Below, one piece after another: positions 38,194 through 45,859 of a DNA stretch of 64,000 bases. Numbering within the stretch: position 1 is the stretch's first letter; every line of letters starts with the position of its first letter. The translations under genes were made by a program, and so were the position numbers. The stretch is from Xanthomonas sp. DAR 35659. GTDB lineage: Bacteria > Pseudomonadota > Gammaproteobacteria > Xanthomonadales > Xanthomonadaceae. Under the pieces are notes generated by a model. It saw nothing but the letters and a program-made list of their open reading frames with translations. It did no database searches and had not been told where the DNA came from. The DNA lies in contig NZ_CP162488.1 in assembly GCF_041242975.1 (NCBI RefSeq), forward strand, positions 3,400,001 to 3,464,000, written 5' to 3'.

Positions 38194-38256
38194 GACTGCG
38201 ATTGCTCCCGCCGAACACCCGCACATGGATGTGCGGGTTTCTGCTGGGACTCGCAC

Positions 38257-38616
38257 TTATGCCGCCAGCGCGCCCTTCGCCTTCTCCGCCAGGGCGGCAA
38301 AGCCCTGCGCGTCGTGCACGGCGATGTCCGCCAGCACCTTGCGGTCGAGGGTGATGCCGGCCTTGAGCAGGCCGTTCATGAAACGGCTGTAGCTCATGCC
38401 GTTGATGCGGGCCGCCGCATTGATGCGGGTGATCCACAGCGAACGGAAATTGCGCTTCTTCTGCTTGCGGCCGATGTAGGCGTACTGCTGCGCCTTGATC
38501 ACCGCCTGCTTGGCGACGCGGAAGACCTTGCGACGGGCGTTGTAGTAGCCCTTGGCGAGGTTCAGAACTTTCTTATGACGACGGCGCGCCTGGACGCCAC
38601 GCTTGACTCGAGCCAT
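38257..38616 (-). CDS. rplT: 50S ribosomal protein L20
   Basis: 119 aa, basic, with the standard sequence beginning [25 protein letters not shown], then [39 protein letters not shown] and the globular C-terminal half. Needed for early 50S assembly and, in many bacteria, the autorepressor of the infC-rpmI-rplT messages. Ten bp after rpmI. Confidence 0.98.
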   Translation of the reverse strand: MARVKRGVQARRRHKKVLNLAKGYYNARRKVFRVAKQAVIKAQQYAYIGRKQKKRNFRSLWITRINAAARINGMSYSRFMNGLLKAGITLDRKVLADIAVHDAQGFAALAEKAKGALAA

Positions 38617-38626
38617 GGTTCAGTCC

Positions 38627-38824
38627 TCAGAGGTAGGGAAGCATACGGTCAAGACGGCCTGCGTCCTCGGCACGGACGTGGTTCGTCTGCCGCAGGTTGC
38701 GCTTCCGCTTGGTCGCTTTCTTGGTGAGGATGTGGCTACGGTTGGCGTGGCCAGCCTTGTACTTGCCGGAGGCGGTCTTGCGGAAACGCTTGGCCGCCGC
38801 CCGGTTGGTCTTGATCTTGGGCAT
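38627..38824 (-). CDS. rpmI: 50S ribosomal protein L35
   Basis: 65 aa from [14 protein letters not shown], the universal start; the ORF extends nine codons further upstream but that part is not conserved. Very basic, with [23 protein letters not shown]. Between infC and rplT as expected. Confidence 0.97.
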   Translation of the reverse strand: MPKIKTNRAAAKRFRKTASGKYKAGHANRSHILTKKATKRKRNLRQTNHVRAEDAGRLDRMLPYL

Positions 38825-39200
38825 TGCAATGTCCTTGATGGTGTTTGTCACTGGTCAGGGCGGTGGCTGCGCCACACTTTCCGTCCGTGCCCGTACCGGC
38901 TTGTAAGCCCTTGATCCTCAACGGATCGGGGCGGGTCCTGTTGCCGCGCGAACGGCAAACCCGATGAACTGGGCCGAGCATTATGCCAGGGCTTGGAATA
39001 CCTTGCAAATCATGCAGTTTGGGCGTGGCGCTTGCGCGCCGGGATTCGGGATTCGGGATTCGGCAAGGCTGCGTGACTCGCGGCCACGACGCAACCGCGC
39101 AGCAGCGCTGCGCCGGGAGGTCAGAAAGGGCTGGCCACAGGCACTGGAGAACCGCGCACCCACCAGTGGCGGGGCGCGATCCTGGGCTGCGGTTCGCGGA
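38825..39200 (-). other. 376-bp infC-rpmI gap
   Basis: Longer than usual for this operon. It contains a (GGGATTC)x3 block at 39043-39064 of the same repeat family as 13280-13380, and a small hairpin TTGCCG/CGGCAA at 38940-38957. It may carry an rpmI promoter or an L20-responsive leader, but I cannot see a defined structure for either. No gene is supported. Confidence 0.45.
39043..39064. repeat. Short GGGATTC direct repeat
   Basis: Three consecutive copies of GGGATTC (39043-39063) in the infC-rpmI gap. They share the core of the inverted repeats at 13280-13380 and 36938-37062 but have no visible partner arm nearby. Confidence 0.7.
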
Positions 39201-39725
39201 TCAGCGCTTCTTCGGCGCGATCATCATCACCATCTGCCGGCCTTCCAGGCGCGGACGCGATTCGATGACGATGTCCTCGCCCAGGTCGGCCTCGATCCGC
39301 GCGGCCATTTCGCGACCGAGCTCCTGATGGCTCATCTCGCGGCCACGGAAGCGGATGTTGACCTTGACCTTGTCGCCCTCTTCGAGGAAGCGGCGCATGT
39401 TGCGCAGCTTGATCTGGTAATCGCCCTCGTCCGTGACCGGACGGAACTTGATTTCCTTGATCTCGACCTGCTTGGTCTTCTTCTTGGCTTCGTTGGCCTT
39501 CTTCTGCTGCTCGAACTTGAACTTGCCGAAGTCCATGATCTTGCAGACCGGCGGATCGGCCTGCGGCTGGATCTCGACCAGATCCAGGCCGTCTTCCTCG
39601 GCCATCGCCAGCGCTTCGTCGCGGCTCAACACGCCGATCATCTCGCCGTCTGCGCCGATCACGCGCACGCGCGGCACGCGGATCTCTTGGTTCTTGCGGT
39701 TCTGTTTGTTGTCAGGGGTACTGAT
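39201..39725 (-). CDS. infC: Translation initiation factor IF-3, AUC start codon
   Basis: 174 aa. There is no ATG at the right place. The conserved N-terminus ([20 protein letters not shown]) is preceded by ATC at 39725-39723, with GGGAG about eight bases upstream. infC genes characteristically use AUU, AUC or AUA so that IF-3, which rejects non-canonical starts, represses its own translation. The first ATG/GTG-type start in frame would delete this N-terminal region. Landmarks include [36 protein letters not shown] and [13 protein letters not shown]. 63 bp after thrS. Confidence 0.95.
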   Translation of the reverse strand: MSTPDNKQNRKNQEIRVPRVRVIGADGEMIGVLSRDEALAMAEEDGLDLVEIQPQADPPVCKIMDFGKFKFEQQKKANEAKKKTKQVEIKEIKFRPVTDEGDYQIKLRNMRRFLEEGDKVKVNIRFRGREMSHQELGREMAARIEADLGEDIVIESRPRLEGRQMVMMIAPKKR

Positions 39726-39788
39726 GTTGCAATCTCCCAGGGGAATCGGACTGGCACGGACGGAGGTTCCGCCCGCGCCAGGGTAATG

Positions 39789-41693
39789 TCACGCCAACTG
39801 CTCGGCGCGCAGCCGTTCGGCGAAGGCGGCGACGGACATGGTGCCCAGATCCTCCCCCGATCGCGTACGGACCGCAATGGCGCCGTTTTCCTTCTCACGG
39901 TCGCCCGCGACCAACAGGTACGGCACCCGCTGCAGCGTGTGTTCGCGAATCTTATAGCCGATTTTTTCGTTCCGCAAATCGGCCTCGATGCGGAAGCCTT
40001 GATTTGCAAGGAGTTTCCGCACGCTGTCTACGTAGTCGGCCTGGGCATCGGTGATGTTCATCACGATTGCCTGCACCGGCGACAGCCAGGCCGGGAACGC
40101 ACCGGCATGGTGTTCGATCAGGATGCCGATGAACCGCTCCATCGAGCCGACGATGGCCCGATGCAGCATGACCGGGTGCTGCTTCTGGCTGTGCTCGTCC
40201 ACGTACTCGGCGCCGAGCCGGCCCGGCATCATGAAATCGACCTGCATGGTGCCCAGCTGCCAGGTACGACCGATCGCGTCCTTCAGGTGGTACTCGATCT
40301 TCGGGCCGTAGAAGGCGCCCTCGCCCGGCAGTTCCTGCCACTCCACGCCGCAGGCACCCAGCGCCGCGCGCAGCGCGGCCTCGGCCTTGTCCCAGGTGGC
40401 ATCGTCGCCGAGGCGCTTTTCCGGGCGCAAGGCGATCTTGATCTGGATGTCGTCGAAACCGAAGTCGGCGTACACCTTCAGCGCCTGCTGGTGGAACGCG
40501 GTGACCTCGGCCTCGATCTGCTGCTCGGTGCAGAAGATGTGGCCGTCGTCCTGGGTGAAGCCGCGCACGCGCAGGATGCCGTGCAGCGCGCCGGACGGCT
40601 CGTTGCGGTGGCAGGCGCCGAACTCGCCGTAGCGGATCGGCAGGTCGCGGTAGCTGTGCAGGCCCTGGTTGAACACCTGCACGTGGCCCGGGCAGTTCAT
40701 CGGCTTGACCGCGTAGGTGCGCTTTTCCGACTCGGTGAAGAACATGTTGTCCTGGTAGTTGTCCCAGTGGCCGGATTTCTGCCACAGCGACACGTCCAGG
40801 ATCTGCGGGCAGCGCACCTCGCCGTAGCCGCTGTCACGGTAGACCTTGCGCATGTACTGCTCGACCACCTGCCAGATCGACCAGCCCTTGGGATGCCAGA
40901 ACACCAGGCCCGGACCTTCTTCCTGCAGGTGGAACAGGCCCTGCTGCTTGCCGATCTTGCGGTGGTCGCGCTTGTCGGCTTCCTCCATGCGCAGGATGTA
41001 GGCGTCGAGCTGCTTCTTGTCCGCCCAGGCAGTGCCGTAGATGCGCTGCAACTGCTCGTTCTTGGCGTCGCCGCGCCAGTAGGCGCCGGAGATGCGGGTC
41101 AGCTTGAAGGCCTTGAGGAAGCGCGTGTTCGGCACGTGCGGGCCGCGGCACATGTCCACGTATTCCTGGTGGTAGTACAGGCCCATCGCGGTGACGTCGT
41201 CGGGCATGTCCTCGATCAGGCGCAGCTTGTAGTCCTCGCCGCGCTGCTTGAACAGTTCGACCACCTCGGCGCGCGGGGTGACCTTCTTGATCACGTCGTA
41301 GTCCTGCGCGATCAGTTCCTGCATGCGCTTCTCGATCGCCGCCATGTCCTCGGGGGTGAACGGGCGCTCGCTGTAGATGTCGTAGTAGAAGCCCTCGGCG
41401 ATGACCGGACCGATCACCATCTTGACCTCGGGGTACAGCTGCTTGACCGCGTGACCGACCAGGTGCGCGCAGGAGTGGCGGATGATCTCCACGCCCTCGG
41501 CGTCCTTGGCGGTGATCAGGCGCAGGCTGGCGTCGTGATCGATGACGTCGCAGGCGTCGACCAGGCGGCCGTCGACCTGGCCGGCGATGGTCGCCTTGGC
41601 CAGGCCGGGACCGATGGACTGGGCCACGTCCATGGGGCTGACGGGGTGTTCGAATTCGCGGCGGCTGCCGTCGGGGAGCGTGATCGTGATCAT
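39789..41693 (-). CDS. thrS: Threonyl-tRNA synthetase
   Basis: 634 aa from [10 protein letters not shown]. Domain order: TGS domain (1-60), N2 editing domain with [16 protein letters not shown] (about 73) and the SAD cysteine/His region ([13 protein letters not shown], about 180), then the class II catalytic core with motif 2 around [41 protein letters not shown] and motif 3 [20 protein letters not shown], and a C-terminal anticodon-binding domain (about 535-630). First gene of the thrS-infC-rpmI-rplT-pheST-ihfA run. A Thr-rich leader peptide and terminator lie 90-160 bp upstream. Confidence 0.97.
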   Translation of the reverse strand: MITITLPDGSRREFEHPVSPMDVAQSIGPGLAKATIAGQVDGRLVDACDVIDHDASLRLITAKDAEGVEIIRHSCAHLVGHAVKQLYPEVKMVIGPVIAEGFYYDIYSERPFTPEDMAAIEKRMQELIAQDYDVIKKVTPRAEVVELFKQRGEDYKLRLIEDMPDDVTAMGLYYHQEYVDMCRGPHVPNTRFLKAFKLTRISGAYWRGDAKNEQLQRIYGTAWADKKQLDAYILRMEEADKRDHRKIGKQQGLFHLQEEGPGLVFWHPKGWSIWQVVEQYMRKVYRDSGYGEVRCPQILDVSLWQKSGHWDNYQDNMFFTESEKRTYAVKPMNCPGHVQVFNQGLHSYRDLPIRYGEFGACHRNEPSGALHGILRVRGFTQDDGHIFCTEQQIEAEVTAFHQQALKVYADFGFDDIQIKIALRPEKRLGDDATWDKAEAALRAALGACGVEWQELPGEGAFYGPKIEYHLKDAIGRTWQLGTMQVDFMMPGRLGAEYVDEHSQKQHPVMLHRAIVGSMERFIGILIEHHAGAFPAWLSPVQAIVMNITDAQADYVDSVRKLLANQGFRIEADLRNEKIGYKIREHTLQRVPYLLVAGDREKENGAIAVRTRSGEDLGTMSVAAFAERLRAEQLA

Positions 41694-41776
41694 GGGAGTC
41701 GGCAAGAAGAAGAAGCGAGGCGGGTCGGGCATTTCCCGCTGCGCGCCGGAGATCGGCGGCGCCAGGCGCGGGATAC

Positions 41777-41800
41777 AAAGAAGGCGCCACAAGGGCGCCT
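41777..41800 (-). terminator. Terminator-like hairpin in the thrS leader
   Basis: On the minus strand AGGCGCC, 5-base loop, GGCGCCT, then TCTTTGTAT. It lies 24 bases after the stop of the leader ORF and about 90 bases before the thrS ATG, where a transcription attenuator would be. Confidence 0.6.
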
Positions 41801-41823
41801 GCTCGGACAGCCTTGGACGGGGT

Positions 41824-41850
41824 TCATGCTTGGGCGGTGGTAGTGCTCAT
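41824..41850 (-). CDS. Candidate thrS leader peptide MSTTTAQA
   Basis: An eight-codon ORF, ATG-AGC-ACT-ACC-ACC-GCC-CAA-GCA-TGA, with three consecutive Thr codons, followed 24 bases later by a terminator-like hairpin and then thrS. This is the layout of a classical amino-acid attenuator: scarce Thr-tRNA would stall the ribosome on the Thr codons and favour read-through into thrS. The ribosome binding site is weak (GAGCG), and no alternative antiterminator pairing has been proven. Confidence 0.6.
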   Translation of the reverse strand: MSTTTAQA

Positions 41851-41981
41851 GTCGCACGCTCGGCCGGCGTTGCCGCGGGCCACCCAGAGTTCCGCATCGA
41901 AGAGTCATCAATGGTAACCCAAGTCGCCGCATGTTTGGGTTCGTCGGCCACCGGCGCGCGCAGCTCCAGGGCCGGTCGCGC

Positions 41982-43088
41982 ATGCACGCTGCACCGCAGC
42001 AAGTGCTATCCCGTACGCCATGGCATGCTGCCCCCTGTCCCCCGCACTGCGAGCGCCCCGTCATCAAAGGCAAGGCCACATCGCTCGATATCGCCTATCT
42101 GGCGGGCGTATCGCAGCCCACCGTCTCGCGCGCGCTGCGCGGCAGCCCGGCGGTCAACGAGCAGACCCGGCGCAAGATCCTGGCGATCGCCAACGAACTG
42201 AACTACAAGGTCGACAAGCACGCCTCCAGCCTGCGCCTGCGCAATGCCGGCACCCTGGCGCTGCTGTTCTTCGAGGACCCGACCACCGACGACTCGCTGA
42301 TCAACCCGTTCTTCCACTCGATGCTGGGTTCGATCACCCGCGCCTGCGCGCGCCACGGCTACGACCTGCTGGTCTCGTTCCAGCAGTTGTCGGACGACTG
42401 GCGTGCCGACTACGGCGACAGCCAGAAGGCCGACGGCCTGATCCTGCTCGGCTACGGCGACTACCTGCAGGCGCAGCAGCGGCTGCAGCACCTGGTCGAG
42501 CAAGGCACGCACTTCGTGCGCTGGGGCGCGGTGCTGGCCGAGCAGCCGGGCGTGTCGATCGGCAGCGACAACTTCCAGGGCGGGCACGACATCACCGCGC
42601 ACCTGCTGGCGCAGGGCTGCAGGCGCGTCGCCTTCCTCGGCGACGCCTCCAATCACTACCCGGAGTTCCTCGAACGCTATCGCGGCCACGCCGAGGCCCT
42701 GCGCACGGCCGGGTCGGCATTGGATCCAGGCCTGCAGGTCGATGCGATCACCACCGAACAGTCCGGCTACGAGGCGGCGCTGGCGTTGCTGGAGAGCGGC
42801 GAACGCTTCGACGCGATCTTCGCCGCCAGCGACCTGATCGCGATCGGCGCGCTGAAGGCGCTGCGCGAGCACGGCCTGCGCGTGCCCGAGGACGTGGCCC
42901 TGGCCGGCTTCGACGATATCCCCGTCGCCGCCTGTGTGGCGCCGGCGCTGTCCACCGTGCAGCAGGACACCAAGCTGGCCGGTGCGGTGCTGGTGGAAAC
43001 CCTGCTGGCGCAGATCGCCGGACAGCCGGTCAGCAGCCGCACCCTGCCGGTGACGCTGGCCCTGCGCGGCTCCTCGCTGCGCGGCTGA
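41982..43088 (+). CDS. LacI family transcriptional regulator
   Basis: 368 aa from the ATG at 41982. The real start is uncertain: an upstream ATG (41931) and a downstream in-frame GTG (42003) also precede the conserved region. The LacI helix-turn-helix TSLDIAYLAGVSQPTVSRALRGSPAVNEQTRRKIL is followed by NELNYKVDKHASSLR (minor-groove hinge) and a periplasmic-binding-protein-like sugar domain to the end (DGLILLGYGDY, GGHDITAHLLAQGCRRVAFLGD, FDAIFAASDLIAIGALKALREHGLRVPEDVALAGFDDI). Diverges from thrS. It is the only LacI-type gene in the window and so a candidate regulator of the maltodextrin genes downstream. Confidence 0.9.
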   Translation: MHAAPQQVLSRTPWHAAPCPPHCERPVIKGKATSLDIAYLAGVSQPTVSRALRGSPAVNEQTRRKILAIANELNYKVDKHASSLRLRNAGTLALLFFEDPTTDDSLINPFFHSMLGSITRACARHGYDLLVSFQQLSDDWRADYGDSQKADGLILLGYGDYLQAQQRLQHLVEQGTHFVRWGAVLAEQPGVSIGSDNFQGGHDITAHLLAQGCRRVAFLGDASNHYPEFLERYRGHAEALRTAGSALDPGLQVDAITTEQSGYEAALALLESGERFDAIFAASDLIAIGALKALREHGLRVPEDVALAGFDDIPVAACVAPALSTVQQDTKLAGAVLVETLLAQIAGQPVSSRTLPVTLALRGSSLRG

Positions 43089-43501
43089 CGGCCGCGCGGC
43101 GCGCACGCCGGCTCGCCTCACGGGCCAGGCGGCACCGGCTCCTTGATCGGCGACTCGCTGCACCACCGCCGTCGGCTCTGCGAACAGCCAACGCTCTGCC
43201 GCCCGCGTGCCGGCACGCGGGACGCCGCGCGCCCACCTGACAACGACAACCCACCATCGCCCGCACTGGATCGTGCGGCGACCACGCCCGCCCGCACTTC
43301 CATGCGAAAGCAGAATCATTATCATCTACGCCGACTGCGACGCGATGTGCCGCCAGCGCTCACGCCCACCGGAATCGTCGATGCCCCCTGCCCGCTCCGT
43401 TGTCCGCTCCTCCTGCGCCGGCCCGCGTATCGCCACGGCATGCCCAGGCTCGACGCCAGCGGCGGCCTGGTGCGGCGCCCGATGAGGCACCGTCCCTGGC
43501 C
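43089..43501. other. Gene-free interval upstream of the DUF3325 cluster
   Basis: 413 bp. Apart from the Fur-box-like sequence at 43311-43329 I find no supported feature. The overlapping plus-strand open frames run through the Fur-like site and encode Arg/Pro-rich sequence without similarity to known families. A siderophore receptor gene, often found here in related clusters, is absent. Confidence 0.45.
43311..43329. promoter_or_regulatory. Fur-box-like site
   Basis: The minus-strand reading GTAGATGATAATGATTCTG matches 13 of 19 positions of the E. coli Fur consensus, with an intact TGATAATGATT core. It is an AT-rich patch in GC-rich surroundings, about 170 bp before a gene cluster of a type frequently tied to iron uptake. 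Confidence 0.5.
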
Positions 43502-43783
43502 ATGATCGTGGTCGCCACGGCGTGTGCGCTGCTATCGGCATTGGCCCTGTACGCGGGCTCGCCGCATTGCCGGGTGGCGCCATTGCGGCGCCTGCGCGCC
43601 GTCGGCACCTGGCTCGGCCTGGCCTTGGCGACCGCCTCGTTGGCGGCCTGGATCGCACAGTTGGGCATCGGCGCCGGACTGTGCGCGATGCTCGCCGCCT
43701 GGATGCTGGGCCTGATGCTGGTGCCGACCGTCGGGGCGCTGCGCGGCGACGCCGATGCTGCTGCGCGGGGCCGCCCACGATGA
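43502..43783 (+). CDS. DUF3325-like small membrane protein
   Basis: 93 aa with three hydrophobic segments (about 1-18, 32-52, 57-78). Matches in size, topology and gene order the DUF3325 proteins encoded with DUF3649 and PepSY-domain proteins near ferric-siderophore receptors. Molecular function unknown. Its TGA overlaps the ATG of the next gene (ATGA). Confidence 0.65.
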   Translation: MIVVATACALLSALALYAGSPHCRVAPLRRLRAVGTWLGLALATASLAAWIAQLGIGAGLCAMLAAWMLGLMLVPTVGALRGDADAAARGRPR

Positions 43784-44046
43784 TGTGGAGCCGCGGCCTG
43801 GCCGGGCTGATTCCCGGCTTCTTCCTCGCCGCCGCGCTGACCGGACTGGCCTGCTGGCTGCCGCCGGGGCCGTGGCAGCGGGCGCTGGTGCCAGCGCTGA
43901 TCGCGTTCGTGCCGTTGTGGGTGGGCGTTGCGGTCGGCGCCTTCGCGTTCGCCAGCGGCCGCCGCGCATGGGCGTGGCTGAGCGGCGCGGCGCTCGCCGG
44001 CTTCGCCCTGTTGTGGGCGCTCAAGACCCTGGGCTGGGCGCAATGA
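43780..44046 (+). CDS. DUF3649-like small membrane protein
   Basis: 88 aa, with hydrophobic segments at about 7-27, 33-55 and 62-83. The pairing with the PepSY membrane protein and the preceding DUF3325-like gene fits DUF3649 of iron-uptake clusters. Function unknown. Ten bp before the PepSY gene; presumably one operon. Confidence 0.65.
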   Translation: MMWSRGLAGLIPGFFLAAALTGLACWLPPGPWQRALVPALIAFVPLWVGVAVGAFAFASGRRAWAWLSGAALAGFALLWALKTLGWAQ

Positions 44047-44056
44047 GGACACCCGC

Positions 44057-45628
44057 ATGAAACTGCACGCCGCCACGCTGCGCACCTTCACCGCGCTGCA
44101 CACCTGGATGGGTCTGATCGCCGGCTTCGCGCTGTTCGTGGCCTTCTACGCCGGCGCGATCACCGTGTTCCACCACGATCTGCCGCACTGGCAGTCGCAG
44201 CAGCCGGAGCCGGTGCAGACCGTGGACGACGCCCAGCGCCTGCTCGATGCGACCCTGGCACGGCACCCGCAGGCCAGGCCGATGCTCGGCATGCTGTTCC
44301 CGAGCAGCGAGTTCCCCAAGGCACTGATCTACTGGCCCGACAGCAAGGGCGAGTGGCAGATGGCCACGCTGGACGACCTGGATGGCGGGCCGACCGTGCC
44401 GCAGGCCGAACTGGCCACGCTGGTCAACGAGTTGCACTACACGCTGGGCCTGCCGGTGGCGGGCGTCTACCTGATGGGCATCGTCAGCCTGCTGTACGCG
44501 GTGGCGATCGTGTCCGGGCTGATCATCCACCTGCCCAAGCTGCTCAAGGACCTGTTCGCGCTGCGGCCGGGCCGCAATCTCAAGCAGTTCTGGCTGGATG
44601 CGCACAACGTGGTTGGAGTGCTGAGCCTGCCGCTGCACCTGATGTTCGCGGTGACCGGGGCGGTGCTTTGCCTGTCGCTGGTGCTGATGGCGGCGCTGAA
44701 TCCGCTGGTGTTCGACGGCAAGCTGCCGGAAGCGGTGCCGGTGGCGATGGACACCGCGCCGGTGCGCAGCGCCAGCGGCACCCCGGCGCCGCTGGGCACG
44801 CTGGCCGATTGGCGCGCGCGCGCCATCGCCGAAGCGCGGCGGCAGGGACTGGCCGAGTTCGAGCCGGTGTACATGAAGCTGCAGCATGCCGGCGACCGCA
44901 ACGCCACGGTGGAGATCAGCGGCGAATCGCCCGGCACCCTGGGGCCGACCGGCACGGTGGCGCTGGAGGCGGCCAGCGGCAAGGTCATCGCCACCCAATT
45001 GCCCGGACGCCGCGATGCCAACCATGCCACGCTGACCTCGGCCTACGCCCTGCATTTCGGCGAGTACGGCAACGCGCTGGTGGCGTGGTTGTACTTCCTG
45101 CTCGGGATCGGCGGCGCGTTCCTGTTCTACTCGGGCAACCTGCTGTGGATCGAATCGCGGCGCAAGCGCCGCCAGGCGCAGCAGGGCCGCGCGCAGATCA
45201 ACATGGCGCGGGCCACGGTCGGCGTGTGCATCGGCCTGTGCGTGGCGGTCTCGGCCGCGTTCGTCGCGGTGCAGGTGCTGGAACGGATCGCGCCGGAGGC
45301 GGTGAACGCCGGCATGCGCTTGGCCTGCTTCGGCAGTTGGGCGCTGTGTGCGCTGTGGGCCGCGATGCGCACGCCCGCCCAGGCCGCGCGCGAACTGCTG
45401 TGGCTGGCGGCGGCGGTGACCGCGGCGATCCCGCTGGCGCATGGCCTGGCCAGCGGCTGGTGGATGTGGACCAGCGCCGCCGCCGGGCAATGGGCGTTGT
45501 TCTGGGTCGACGGCGTGTCGCTGGCGATGGCGGCGGGCTTCGCGGCGCTGGCGCGCGCCACCGCGCGCCGCGCACGCCACGGCGAACCGAACAGCGTGTG
45601 GGCCGAGCCGCAGCCGGCGGCGGCGTGA
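44057..45628 (+). CDS. PepSY-associated transmembrane protein (putative iron-uptake reductase)
   Basis: 523 aa. PepSY_TM family: N-terminal TM helix with HTWMGLIAGFALFVAFYAGAI, periplasmic PepSY regions, further helices (about 140-165, 195-220, 335-355, 380-405, 425-450 and beyond) and conserved membrane His residues (HLPKLLKDLFALRPGRNLKQFWLDAHNVVGVLSLPLHLMFAVTGA). Proteins of this family act in periplasmic reduction or handling of ferric siderophores (e.g. FoxB/PiuB types). The upstream Fur-like site supports an iron role, but the substrate is unknown. Last gene of its operon. Confidence 0.85.
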   Translation: MKLHAATLRTFTALHTWMGLIAGFALFVAFYAGAITVFHHDLPHWQSQQPEPVQTVDDAQRLLDATLARHPQARPMLGMLFPSSEFPKALIYWPDSKGEWQMATLDDLDGGPTVPQAELATLVNELHYTLGLPVAGVYLMGIVSLLYAVAIVSGLIIHLPKLLKDLFALRPGRNLKQFWLDAHNVVGVLSLPLHLMFAVTGAVLCLSLVLMAALNPLVFDGKLPEAVPVAMDTAPVRSASGTPAPLGTLADWRARAIAEARRQGLAEFEPVYMKLQHAGDRNATVEISGESPGTLGPTGTVALEAASGKVIATQLPGRRDANHATLTSAYALHFGEYGNALVAWLYFLLGIGGAFLFYSGNLLWIESRRKRRQAQQGRAQINMARATVGVCIGLCVAVSAAFVAVQVLERIAPEAVNAGMRLACFGSWALCALWAAMRTPAQAARELLWLAAAVTAAIPLAHGLASGWWMWTSAAAGQWALFWVDGVSLAMAAGFAALARATARRARHGEPNSVWAEPQPAAA

Positions 45629-45650
45629 GCGCAGCTCGCGTTCTGTAGAA

Positions 45651-45753
45651 GCGACTCTGCGCGGCCTCGGCCCTCCGTCGGGACGAACCGGGCCGTCCAC
45701 TACTCCAGCTTCGGAAACCGTCGGGACTGAAGTCCCTCCTACAGCGCACCGCG
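45651..45753. repeat. Degenerate REP-like sequence
   Basis: TGTAGAAGCGACTCTG near 45643 and CGGGACTGAAGTCCCTCCTACAG (ending 45744) look like decayed arms of the same family as the perfect element 30 bp downstream. Confidence 0.5.
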
Positions 45754-45771
45754 CCGATGCTCGGAGATCCC

Positions 45772-45839
45772 TGTAGGAGCGGCTTCAGCCGCGACAGGCG
45801 CTACGGAGAACGCCTGTCGCGGCTGAAGCCGCTCCTACA
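45772..45839. repeat. REP-type perfect inverted repeat
   Basis: Two perfect 29-bp arms beginning TGTAGGAGCGGCTTCAGCCG (45772-45800 and 45811-45839, inverted) around a 10-base loop. It lies between two converging genes and could serve as a bidirectional terminator or mRNA stabiliser. A second member is at 57788-57858. This family is widespread in Xanthomonas and Stenotrophomonas intergenic DNA. Confidence 0.9.
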
Positions 45840-45859
45840 AAAAGCGATCAACGCAGGCG

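Noticed and set aside
38964-41843. 959-residue open frame antisense to thrS and infC
   Set aside because: The minus strand encodes unmistakable ThrRS and IF-3. The antisense frame has no domains and no ribosome binding site.
43143-43505. 120-residue frame before the DUF3325-like gene
   Set aside because: Arg/Pro-rich, overlaps the Fur-like site, and no homologous pattern is recognisable.
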